In this document: positions 1-5,666 of the stretch, piece by piece
Layout of the letters: every line of letters starts with the position of its first letter
Position numbering within the stretch: position 1 is the stretch's first letter
DNA from: an uncultured Spirochaetaceae bacterium
Lineage (GTDB): Bacteria > Spirochaetota > Spirochaetia > Treponematales > Treponemataceae
DNA: 5,668 nucleotides
Reading direction: 5' to 3'
Assembly (NCBI GenBank): GCA_902796985.1
Contig: CADBRC010000277.1
Span: 1-5,668 of the forward strand
The notes under the pieces: generated by a model
Databases searched by the model: none
What the model saw: the letters and a program-made list of their open reading frames with translations, nothing else
What the model was told of the DNA's origin: nothing
Program-made: the position numbers and the translations under genes

Positions 1-1399
1 CGCTCTGGGCCTCCTTGTCCAGGAGGGCGAAAGAAGAGGCCATCGTCTCCATGGAAAGACTTATCTGCTCGATACCTTTGACTAGCTGGCTTATGGCGGC
101 GGACGAGTCGTGGATGCTCCTGCTCTGGGAGTCTATCATGTTGTTGACCGTGGATATGCTGGAGACGACCTCCTTGACGACGGATGCGGTCTCCTCAAAG
201 CCTGCGGCCTGGCTCTCTATCTGCTGCTGGACGCTGCCTATGCTTGTGCGGATGTTCGTCATGGAGTCCGACACGGAAGAAACGCTTGCCTTCATCGTTT
301 CGGACACCGTATCCAGCTGGATGCCGGTTGTCTTGAGTCCGCGCATCATCCCCTGCATCTTTTCCATGAAGGCATTAAATCCGTCAATGATGGCATGGAT
401 GGACTGGAAGGGGGTGCGTATGTCTGTGTCCAGACGGCGGGTCAGATCGGCGTCGCCCGAGGCGATGTTCCTGACCGTGTTCTGTACCTCGCCGAGCGGC
501 CTGAACAGGCTGGTCATCGCATACGCGATGAGGATGATGACCGCAAGGATGAGGACGATGGCGAAGGGGATGACGGCGTTCCTCAGCAGCTCGGTTATGG
601 TGAACTGCTTGTACAGGACCATTGTCCAGGCGACCGAAGGAATCGGCTTAAGGAGGTACTCGCCCGTCAGGGTGTTGAAGCGTATTTCGTCTTTGGGAAA
701 GAGCTCCTTGCCCTCAAGCTCGGGCAGCAGATCCGTTATGATGGCGTGCTTTTCCAAAAGGGATGTGTCCTTTGCGCCGCTTATCTCTTTGTCGGCATTG
801 AAAAAGAACATCTCCTCCCCGTTGCTTTTCTCCCGGTACATCTGGTCAACGAAGTCGGACAGCTCTATGCCGGTTCCGATGAGGCCTATGCCCTTGCCGG
901 TCCGGTTCCGCACGATTGCGTCCACCCAGAGCATGTTCTTCTTGAGGGCTATGTCGTAGCTGACCATGAAGGTGTAGGGGAGGTCCAGTGCGAGGCAGGC
1001 GGGGAACCATGAGTTTGCGGGATCCGACTTGTCCAGCGTGTACAGGACTTTGCCGTTTGAATAGTAAAGCAGGTCGTTGTCCGAGATGGAGAAGGTGTTC
1101 TTGCCCTTGAAATTCTGCTGGAATGCCTCTATCTCCGCCTGTGCCCGGCTTGCAAGCCCGGGGTCGGAGGGGGTTTCCATATATTCAATGATTGTCGGCG
1201 ATATCGCCATCTGCTCGGCAAGTTTAAGCTCTGAGTTCAGGTTTGCGTCGAATCCGAGACTGCGTATCTTGGAGAGCTGAGAGAGCTCTTTTTCCGCTTC
1301 CAGGTGGAACATCGCTCTGGATCCGGATACGATTGCGGCCAGTCCCAGCAGGATTACTGCTACAGTGGCCATTACAGAAAGGCTCTTGTTATTTTCCAT
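1..1399 (-). CDS. Methyl-accepting chemotaxis protein, N-terminal part (cut by left edge)
   Basis: This is a transmembrane chemoreceptor that passes ligand binding outside the cytoplasm to the CheA/CheW kinase complex. I translated the minus strand from ATG 1399 and found 466 codons open to the window edge. Residues about 8-27 form a first membrane helix after a short charged start (MENNKS). Residues about 28-266 are an extracytoplasmic sensor domain with the dCache-like stretch NMLWVDAIVRNRTGKGIG. Residues about 272-298 form a second helix. A HAMP domain follows, with conserved P301 and the motif GDADLTRRLD, and then the start of the coiled-coil signalling domain, rich in S, T, Q and E. The CheW-binding tip and distal methylation helix lie outside the window. 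The start is supported by AGGAG at 1403-1407, although the spacing is only 3 bases. The sensor resembles those of Treponema receptors. The ligand cannot be named; a small organic molecule is only a family expectation. The gene is divergent from feoA. Confidence 0.93.
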   Translation of the reverse strand, partial: MENNKSLSVMATVAVILLGLAAIVSGSRAMFHLEAEKELSQLSKIRSLGFDANLNSELKLAEQMAISPTIIEYMETPSDPGLASRAQAEIEAFQQNFKGKNTFSISDNDLLYYSNGKVLYTLDKSDPANSWFPACLALDLPYTFMVSYDIALKKNMLWVDAIVRNRTGKGIGLIGTGIELSDFVDQMYREKSNGEEMFFFNADKEISGAKDTSLLEKHAIITDLLPELEGKELFPKDEIRFNTLTGEYLLKPIPSVAWTMVLYKQFTITELLRNAVIPFAIVLILAVIILIAYAMTSLFRPLGEVQNTVRNIASGDADLTRRLDTDIRTPFQSIHAIIDGFNAFMEKMQGMMRGLKTTGIQLDTVSETMKASVSSVSDSMTNIRTSIGSVQQQIESQAAGFEETASVVKEVVSSISTVNNMIDSQSRSIHDSSAAISQLVKGIEQISLSMETMASSFALLDKEAQS

Positions 1400-1407
1400 A
1401 AACTCCT

Positions 1408-1435
1408 ATTGTAACACTCTTTTTTATTAAATCAA
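1408..1435 (-). promoter_or_regulatory. Possible promoter of the chemoreceptor gene
   Basis: On the minus strand TTGATT (1430-1435) and TACAAT (1408-1413) are separated by 16 bases, giving 4/6 and 5/6 matches to sigma-70 boxes. The -10 box ends only 8 bases before ATG 1399, so transcription from it would begin at or next to the start codon and would leave out the AGGAG at 1403-1407. Either the mRNA is leaderless or a different promoter further upstream is used. Confidence 0.35.
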
Positions 1436-1459
1436 GGGGGAATTTCTTATGTGAGATAC

Positions 1460-1488
1460 TTGACATTTTCGTTAGCAGAGTCTATCGT
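1460..1488 (+). promoter_or_regulatory. Likely sigma-70 promoter of the feoA unit
   Basis: A perfect TTGACA (1460-1465) is followed after exactly 17 bases by TATCGT (1483-1488, 4/6 match). Transcription would start near 1495 and give a leader of about 17 bases carrying the GGAGG at 1499-1503. I looked for a Fur- or DtxR-type operator around it and saw no convincing palindrome, so iron control is not shown by the sequence. Confidence 0.5.
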
Positions 1489-1511
1489 AAGGTGTGTTGG
1501 AGGAATAACAA

Positions 1512-1721
1512 ATGCCGCTGTCTATGGCGAATCCTGATGAGCAGTTCCTTATAAAGAAAATCAACGGAAATGAGGAGGTCCGGCGTTTCCTGGAGAATCT
1601 GGGCTTCGTCGCCGGGGCCTCCGTGACGGTCGTCTCCAAGATAGGAGGGAACCTTATCGTTCGGATTATGGACAGCCGCATAGCGGTAAGCCGTGAGATG
1701 GCGCAGAAAATCATTGTCTGA
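1512..1721 (+). CDS. feoA: FeoA family protein (ferrous iron transport accessory)
   Basis: This is a 69-residue cytoplasmic protein of the FeoA family, a small SH3-like beta-barrel that normally works with the FeoB membrane GTPase in ferrous iron uptake. The family pattern is visible: a Leu-rich helix ending in LENLGFVAGASVTVVSK (the usual 'L-x-x-L-G-hydrophobic-x-x-G' turn), then the strands GGNLIVRI and DSRIAVS, and a closing helix with EMAQKI. The length is typical for a free-standing FeoA. The start at 1512 has a good ribosome site, GGAGG at 1499-1503 with 8 bases of spacing; a later in-frame ATG at 1524 is less well placed. The gene is followed after 14 bases by a Cys-rich membrane protein and the two are probably co-transcribed. 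No feoB is present in the window, which is unusual. A FeoA-like domain acting outside Feo transport remains possible. Confidence 0.88.
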   Translation: MPLSMANPDEQFLIKKINGNEEVRRFLENLGFVAGASVTVVSKIGGNLIVRIMDSRIAVSREMAQKIIV

Positions 1722-1735
1722 CAAGGAGGTCTGAT

Positions 1736-1897
1736 ATGCGGGGTACGATATTCGTGGGGCTTGTCCTGCTGGCGCTTGTCGCCGCAATCATCTTCTCTCT
1801 GCTCAGAGCACGGCGGAAGGGGGGCTCCTGTGCTGCCTGCGGCTGCGGATGTGCTTCCTGCAGGGCTGCCTGCGGCCATGCGGCGGGCAAAAACTGA
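1736..1897 (+). CDS. FeoB-associated Cys-rich membrane protein
   Basis: This 53-residue protein starts at ATG 1736, six bases after a strong AGGAGG (1724-1729). Residues about 4-23 form one hydrophobic membrane helix, followed by the basic stop-transfer run RARRK and a short tail with six cysteines (C32, C35, C37, C39, C42, C46) spaced CxxCxCxCxxCxxxC, plus His48. This matches the small 'FeoB-associated Cys-rich membrane protein' family, usually encoded at the end of feo operons. The basic residues after the helix suggest the tail is cytoplasmic by the positive-inside rule. A role in binding or handing over ferrous iron is suspected for the family but not proven. The gene lies 14 bases after feoA. 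Family assignment is good; function is inference. Confidence 0.82.
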   Translation: MRGTIFVGLVLLALVAAIIFSLLRARRKGGSCAACGCGCASCRAACGHAAGKN

Positions 1898-1938
1898 TTT
1901 TCTGTGATTTCCTTTGATTCTATTGAAAGTTTGCCCGC
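1883..1938. repeat. 9-bp perfect inverted repeat with 38-base spacer
   Basis: GCGGGCAAA (1883-1891) and TTTGCCCGC (1930-1938) are exact reverse complements. The left arm is inside the last codons of the Cys-rich gene, and the right arm sits between the -35 and -10 boxes of the next gene's promoter. The right arm is followed by A residues on the plus strand, not T residues, so it is not a standard intrinsic terminator for the feoA unit. It could be an RNA hairpin protecting the 3' end or a pair of protein half-sites. Confidence 0.6.
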
Positions 1939-1951
1939 AAAAAGATAGAAT
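1923..1951 (+). promoter_or_regulatory. Likely sigma-70 promoter of the GAF/HD-GYP gene
   Basis: TTGAAA (1923-1928) and TAGAAT (1946-1951) each match the consensus at 5/6 and are separated by exactly 17 bases. The expected transcription start is about 1958, two bases before ATG 1960. Together with the absence of a good Shine-Dalgarno sequence before 1960, this points to a leaderless mRNA. The right arm of the inverted repeat at 1930-1938 lies between the two boxes. Confidence 0.55.
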
Positions 1952-1959
1952 ATGGCAAA

Positions 1960-3234
1960 ATGTCTGATATATCGTTCAACCCTAGTGAAAGCAAGCTCAA
2001 GCAAATAACCGAGATACGCCAGCAGCTGGCTCTGATTAAGGATATAGACATCCTTCTGGAGAACACGCTGTCCGCTGCCCGGAAGATTGCCAATGCTGAC
2101 GCTGGCTCTATCTATGATTTCGATGAGGGCAAGAACCAGCTCAAAATTCTTTATAGCCAGAACGACACGCAGCAGCGCAAACTTTCTCCGGGCGAGAAAC
2201 TCCCGTATGTCTCCTTCATTGTTCCGGTTAATGCCCGTTCCATATCCGGTTACAGCGCGCTTAAGAAGACGACCGTCAACATCCCCGATGTGTATAACAT
2301 GGACGAGTACATCATGGACGGGGACGGCCTGGTCAAGCGGCCCTACAACTTTGACAAGGTGAACGATATAACGACCGGCTATCATACCCAGTCCATGCTG
2401 ACCATGCCGTTCTCCCTGTCCAACGGTTCTGTTCCCTGCGTCATGCAGATAATCAACGCGATGGATGAGACGGGGAAGGTGATTCCCTTCAGCAAAGAAA
2501 CTGAGTTCTACATCTCATACTTTGCCGAAAGCGTCACTCAGGTCTTTGAGCAGGCGTACTTCACCAAGCAGTTGATTGAGCGCCTGGTCAAGATGGCGAA
2601 CTACCGAGACCCCCGCGAGACCGGGGCTCATGTTGAGCGGGTTTCGAGCTTCTCGCTGGAGATTTATGACCGCTATGCCGCCAACAAGGACATACCCGAG
2701 AAGGAGCGGAACCGCTTCCGCGACAACCTCAAGCTCGCTGCCAAATGTCATGATGTCGGCAAAGTTGCCGTATCCGATAAAATTCTGAAAAAACAGGGGC
2801 TCCTGACCGACGAAGAGCGGGCAGTGATGAAGGGGCATACCTGCATCGGTGCTCAGATTTTCACTCCGGTGGAGACCGAACTTGACAAGATGGCGCGGGA
2901 TGTCTGCCTGCATCACCACGACCGCTGGGAAGGCGGCTGCGTCGGCTACCCCAAGGGCTTCGACTATACTGCATACGAGGCGGAAACGATGATGCCGACA
3001 GGGGTGGAGCAGGCCTATTCCGGCGAGTGGATTCCCCTCGCTGCCCGCATCGTTGCCCTTGCGGACGTATACGATGCGCTCAGGCACAGAAGGTACTATA
3101 AGGCTGAGTGGTCTTTGGACGATACGCTGAAGGAGCTGAGGAAGGAAGCCGGGCATCAGTTTGACCCGGAGCTTGTTGATTCCTTCATACAGGTCATAGA
3201 CCGCATAGAAGCAATCAACAGCGCGATTTCTTAG
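1960..3234 (+). CDS. GAF domain HD-GYP cyclic-di-GMP phosphodiesterase
   Basis: This 424-residue soluble signalling protein should hydrolyse cyclic-di-GMP. Residues about 20-200 form a GAF-like sensor domain (NADAGSIYDFD, then VSFIVPVNARSISGY, then MQIINAMDE), and residues about 203-420 form the HD-GYP domain. The ligand set appears complete: E220, H224, the HD pair H264-D265, H293, H319-H320 and D369 in ALADVYDAL. E220 lies four residues before H224, as in trinuclear-metal HD-GYP enzymes. The signature GYP is at 329-331 but is preceded by GGCV where most members have one residue, and about 20 extra residues lie between GYP and the IPLAARI strand. No membrane segment or signal peptide is visible. 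The start at ATG 1960 lacks a clear ribosome site; the only upstream ATG (1952) is in another frame and opens an 18-codon reading frame. The GAF ligand is unknown. The gene ends tail to tail with a second, degenerate HD-GYP gene. Confidence 0.92.
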   Translation: MSDISFNPSESKLKQITEIRQQLALIKDIDILLENTLSAARKIANADAGSIYDFDEGKNQLKILYSQNDTQQRKLSPGEKLPYVSFIVPVNARSISGYSALKKTTVNIPDVYNMDEYIMDGDGLVKRPYNFDKVNDITTGYHTQSMLTMPFSLSNGSVPCVMQIINAMDETGKVIPFSKETEFYISYFAESVTQVFEQAYFTKQLIERLVKMANYRDPRETGAHVERVSSFSLEIYDRYAANKDIPEKERNRFRDNLKLAAKCHDVGKVAVSDKILKKQGLLTDEERAVMKGHTCIGAQIFTPVETELDKMARDVCLHHHDRWEGGCVGYPKGFDYTAYEAETMMPTGVEQAYSGEWIPLAARIVALADVYDALRHRRYYKAEWSLDDTLKELRKEAGHQFDPELVDSFIQVIDRIEAINSAIS

Positions 3235-4535
3235 AAACCTTTCCCTCCCATCTTCTTGATGGCTTTGAGCATGTCGTCCACCTCGTTCTTGTTCAGGACG
3301 CGCATTATCCTTGTCTTGATTCCATCAATCTGGAAGGGTGTCTCTGGGTTGCCCGTGTCAATGATCTGAACGAAGGGCGTCTTCGGGTTGCCTTCCGCCA
3401 CGTCGACGACCTGGGCAATCTTGCCGTTGGACAGATAGACGTAGACTCCTATCGGATAGAGGGAGATACTGTAGAGCAGGGCTTTCGTTATCGTGTCATC
3501 GTACTGGCGGTTGGAGTTGCGTACCAGCTCGATGAGGGCCTCGAACGTGGACCGTTCGTCCCTGTAGCCGCGCGGGGCGGAAATTGCCTCAAACGAACAT
3601 GCTATCGCTATAATCTTCGCGTATATCGAGATTTTGTCGCCGGTCACGTGGCGGGGATAGCCTGAGCCGTTCATCCTCTCGTGGTGCTCCAGAACGGCGA
3701 GCTGTATGTTCAGTGAGAAATTTGCCTGCTTGAGGATGTTGAAGCTGACGATGGGATGCGTGTTCATCATGACCTTCTCCGGCTGGGAGAGGGGCTTGTC
3801 CGTCAGATAGAGCTGCGGGGGCAGGAGAATCATGCCTATCTCGTGCAGCATACAGGCGGTTGCAAGTTCCAGGAGCTTGTCTTCCGGGAATCTCAGCCTC
3901 TGGGCAATTGCCACTGCGACAATCGTACTGCGGAGGCTGTGGTTGACCATGAAATTCTGCTCGTTCATGTCGGGGGTGGAGATTATCCTGAGGACGTGCC
4001 GTCTGTTGCTCTTGACGAACTCGCACAGCTCACTCATCTTCTGGCTTATTTCCTGCGTATTGAAGGCTTTGTTGGTCGCGTAGAAGGTATAAACTGAGCT
4101 GATGTAGGCGGCAAACTCCTTGTAGGTGACCTTTGCCTTCTCGTACTCGTCGCTGCTTATCCCTTCAGGCTCTGCGGCTGCCTGCTCCTCAGTCTCCTGG
4201 GCAGCTCCTTTCGCCATCTGCTTGACGGGCTTCTCGTCGTCGCCGCTCATGAAGTCGTTCACGTCGACGGTTTCCGTCTTTGCGTCTATATCCGCCGCCA
4301 CCTTGTTGCTCACGCCCTTGGCCGCGGCTCCCGGGGCTGCCGCCTGTGGGGCTGCTGCGGCAGCAACGGCTTTACCTTCTGTGTACACCTCATCGAAGCC
4401 CCAGTCTGTGAGGTCTTTTAGCTGATCGCCTGTGAAGACGCAGCCGGAGGGGAGCAAAAGAAAATCCTTGTCCAGCATCACGTCAGCTGAGAATTTCTGC
4501 TCTGCAGTAATCGAATTTGTTTTGACAGCGTTCAT
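3231..4535 (-). CDS. Degenerate HD-GYP domain protein (probable non-canonical or inactive)
   Basis: This is a 434-residue protein from ATG 4535. GAGGG at 4541-4545 with 5 bases of spacing favours this start over an in-frame TTG at 4562. Residues about 18-55 look like the small N-terminal domain found before some HD-GYP domains (LLLPSGCVFTGDQLKDL, then DEVYTEGK). A linker rich in Ala (about 56-73) and then in acidic residues and Gln (to about 130) follows. The HD-GYP domain spans about 190-330, and a C-terminal beta-rich tail includes YPIGVYVYLSNGKIAQVV. H199, H260, H284-H285-E286 and GYP (292-294) are kept. The HD pair reads H231-E232, and the usual metal-binding Asp of the 'ADxxDA' motif reads Cys (A312-C313-S314-F315-E316-A). 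With two metal ligands changed, normal phosphodiesterase activity is doubtful; it may bind cyclic-di-GMP or partners instead. The protein appears cytoplasmic. Its stop overlaps the stop of the neighbouring intact HD-GYP gene. Confidence 0.9.
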   Translation of the reverse strand: MNAVKTNSITAEQKFSADVMLDKDFLLLPSGCVFTGDQLKDLTDWGFDEVYTEGKAVAAAAAPQAAAPGAAAKGVSNKVAADIDAKTETVDVNDFMSGDDEKPVKQMAKGAAQETEEQAAAEPEGISSDEYEKAKVTYKEFAAYISSVYTFYATNKAFNTQEISQKMSELCEFVKSNRRHVLRIISTPDMNEQNFMVNHSLRSTIVAVAIAQRLRFPEDKLLELATACMLHEIGMILLPPQLYLTDKPLSQPEKVMMNTHPIVSFNILKQANFSLNIQLAVLEHHERMNGSGYPRHVTGDKISIYAKIIAIACSFEAISAPRGYRDERSTFEALIELVRNSNRQYDDTITKALLYSISLYPIGVYVYLSNGKIAQVVDVAEGNPKTPFVQIIDTGNPETPFQIDGIKTRIMRVLNKNEVDDMLKAIKKMGGKGF

Positions 4536-4573
4536 ACTTTCCCTCGTTGTCTTTATCGGCAAGAAACCTTCAT

Positions 4574-4579
4574 ATTATA
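4574..4579 (-). promoter_or_regulatory. Perfect -10 box before the degenerate HD-GYP gene
   Basis: TATAAT on the minus strand lies 38 bases before ATG 4535, giving a transcript start near 4567 and a leader of about 32 bases that contains the GAGGG ribosome site. No good -35 box is seen at the expected distance (the six bases there read AAGCTT), so the promoter may need an activator. Confidence 0.45.
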
Positions 4580-4581
4580 AA

Positions 4582-4591
4582 CCGTATACGG
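4582..4591. promoter_or_regulatory. 10-bp perfect palindrome next to the -10 box
   Basis: CCGTATACGG is a perfect palindrome two bases upstream of the TATAAT at 4574-4579, in the place where a -10/-35 spacer would be. It lies outside coding sequence, between the hydrolase stop codon and the degenerate HD-GYP gene. A dimeric regulator could bind here, but a 10-bp palindrome can also occur by chance. Confidence 0.3.
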
Positions 4592-4592
4592 C

Positions 4593-4620
4593 AAAAAAGC
4601 TTTAATTCTGCTTGAAAAGC
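4593..4620 (-). terminator. Weak possible terminator after the hydrolase gene
   Basis: On the minus strand GCTTT (4616-4620) can pair with AAAGC (4599-4603), and the second arm is followed directly by six T residues (4593-4598). The structure overlaps the stop codon at 4602-4604. The stem is only 5 bp with two G-C pairs and a 12-base loop, so readthrough into the degenerate HD-GYP gene is likely. Confidence 0.25.
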
Positions 4621-5447
4621 CCGTTCAGGAACTTCTGAAACAGCTCCGGCCAGACTGCCACGTCGTCCTCAACCAAAACCGGTGTTCCCGTGCTCTCCTT
4701 GGTCGCCAGTGACAGGCCGTGGCAGCCGGACCGGAAGATGTGGCTCTCGAAGGCGACCCCGTGCTCTGCGAGGGCAGCTGTGAAGAGCAGGCTGTTCTGG
4801 ACAGGAACCAGGTCGTCATTCGCCGTGTGCCAGACGAAGGCCGGCGGGGTGGAGGAGGAGACATTCTTCTCCAGCGACACCTTATCCATCAGTTCGGAAA
4901 TGCCGAACTTGTTTCCCAGGAGGTTTGCGATGGATCCCTGATGGGCGAATTTTCCTGAGCTTATGACGGGATAGCCCAACAGCAGGGCGTTCGGTTTGAC
5001 TTCCTCCCCTTTATAGGGCAGGTACTGTTCAACCATGCCGGAATTCCACCATACGCCGAGACTTGCCGCAAGATGCCCGCCCGCGGAGAAGCCGCACACG
5101 ACTATCTTATCCGGGTCACTGTTCAGCTCCTTTGCGTGGCTTCGTATGTAGAAGACAGCTTCGCACACATCCATAAAGGCCGCAGGGAAGTCCATGGGGG
5201 CGACCGAATAGTCCAGCACGCATGCGTTGAAGCCCAGTGCCATCATGCGGAGGGCGACCGGCTCCGCCTCCCGGAAGCTCTTGAATCCATAGGCTCCTCC
5301 CGGGCAGATGAGGATGACGGGCCGCCGCCTGTTTCTGTCAATCTCATTATTGTTTTCTATTATATATGTCGTGACGGAGGGGGTAAAACGCCTCTCCTTG
5401 CTTCCGGCAATTTCCCGCGCGGGAAGCTCTATCCTCGTATGAACCAT
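4602..5447 (-). CDS. Alpha/beta hydrolase, acetyl-xylan/feruloyl esterase-like
   Basis: This 281-residue serine hydrolase has the alpha/beta fold. The oxyanion region is CPGGAYGF (48-55), the nucleophile elbow is GFSAGG with Ser121, the acid is Asp211 in HTANDDLVP, and the catalytic His is His243 in CHGLSL. The layout, with the strand VILICPGG near residue 44-51 and the motif WHTANDDLVPVQNSL, resembles the BD-FAE-like/carbohydrate esterase group (acetyl-xylan, feruloyl and related esterases). The true substrate cannot be read from the sequence. No signal peptide or membrane segment is visible at the N-terminus (MVHTRIELPAREI), so it probably acts in the cytoplasm, for example on acetylated sugars taken up by the cell. 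The start at 5447 has no Shine-Dalgarno sequence but is the only suitable ATG before the conserved region. It ends 67 bases before the ATG of the next minus-strand gene and might share a transcript with it. Confidence 0.87.
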   Translation of the reverse strand: MVHTRIELPAREIAGSKERRFTPSVTTYIIENNNEIDRNRRRPVILICPGGAYGFKSFREAEPVALRMMALGFNACVLDYSVAPMDFPAAFMDVCEAVFYIRSHAKELNSDPDKIVVCGFSAGGHLAASLGVWWNSGMVEQYLPYKGEEVKPNALLLGYPVISSGKFAHQGSIANLLGNKFGISELMDKVSLEKNVSSSTPPAFVWHTANDDLVPVQNSLLFTAALAEHGVAFESHIFRSGCHGLSLATKESTGTPVLVEDDVAVWPELFQKFLNGLFKQN

Positions 5448-5456
5448 TACACGAAC

Positions 5457-5485
5457 ATTTTATATCCAAAACCCATGTTTTGCAA
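5457..5485 (-). promoter_or_regulatory. Possible promoter of the hydrolase gene
   Basis: On the minus strand TTGCAA (5480-5485, 4/6) and TAAAAT (5457-5462, 5/6) are 17 bases apart. The -10 box ends 9 bases before ATG 5447, so the mRNA would be nearly leaderless, in agreement with the missing ribosome site. An overlapping TATAAA two bases upstream (5459-5464) gives a 15-base spacer and is less likely. Confidence 0.4.
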
Positions 5486-5510
5486 GGGTCCCGATGTCTT
5501 CTGTCTCAAT

Positions 5511-5531
5511 GTCTGTTTTGTCTGTTTTGTC
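5511..5531 (+). repeat. Short 9-bp tandem repeat
   Basis: GTCTGTTTT occurs twice in direct succession (5511-5519 and 5520-5528) and begins a third time (GTC, 5529-5531). It lies in the intergenic region just downstream of the partial gene at the right edge. It may be slippage-prone; no function is evident. Confidence 0.6.
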
Positions 5532-5534
5532 GGT

Positions 5535-5666
5535 CTATTGGGGAAGATTCTGCGATGATAAACCGACTGAAGCCGGAGGGGGAGGGGCAGGAGGAAGGAC
5601 TGGCCTCTCTTCCTTTCTGGCGAAGCGGGCACGAAGCCACTTGGCGAGACGCTCGAAGAGCTCTAT
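5535..5666 (-). CDS. C-terminal end of an unidentified protein (cut by right edge)
   Basis: One minus-strand frame is open from the right edge to a TAG at 5535-5537, giving 43 residues. It begins with a likely amphipathic, basic helix (ELFERLAKWLRARFARKEE) and ends in a proline-rich tail with the run PPAPPPPA. Codon choice (many C-ending codons such as CTC, TTC, GCC and CGC) is like that of the neighbouring genes, and the orientation matches the hydrolase downstream. The fragment is too short to identify. A competing 37-codon plus-strand frame (5555-5668) overlaps it but has an unlikely composition and no family features. I consider the minus-strand call more likely than not. Confidence 0.5.
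   Translation of the reverse strand: MELFERLAKWLRARFARKEERPVLPPAPPPPASVGLSSQNLPQ

Noticed and set aside
15..1012. Two long plus-strand open frames (about 300 codons each) opposite the chemoreceptor
   Set aside because: They are antisense to a well-supported receptor gene, have low-complexity Met/Ser/Arg- or Asp/Gly/His-rich composition, no ribosome sites and no recognisable domains.
1441..1500. Possible Fur or DtxR operator at the feoA promoter
   Set aside because: No palindrome resembling either consensus was found; only a 4-bp ATGT/ACAT pair is present.
1952..2008. 18-codon plus-strand frame starting at ATG 1952
   Set aside because: It overlaps the HD-GYP start in another frame and has no ribosome site; the predicted transcript starts after it.
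1711..2385. Minus-strand open frame of 224 codons over the start of the HD-GYP gene
   Set aside because: It lies opposite real coding sequence, covers the promoter and the end of the Cys-rich gene, and shows no family motif.
5466..5489. Possible hairpin (ACCC/GGGT or AAAAC/GTTTT) between the partial gene and the hydrolase
   Set aside because: The stems are only 4-5 bp without a following T-run, so a terminator cannot be supported.
5073..5558. Plus-strand open frame of 161 codons opposite the hydrolase start
   Set aside because: It is antisense to the catalytic region of a clear hydrolase gene and has no domain features.
5447..5632. Minus-strand 61-codon frame ending at the hydrolase start
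   Set aside because: The translation is made largely of the tandem repeat (KQTKQT) and basic low-complexity sequence, and it has no ribosome site; the other minus frame looks more protein-like.
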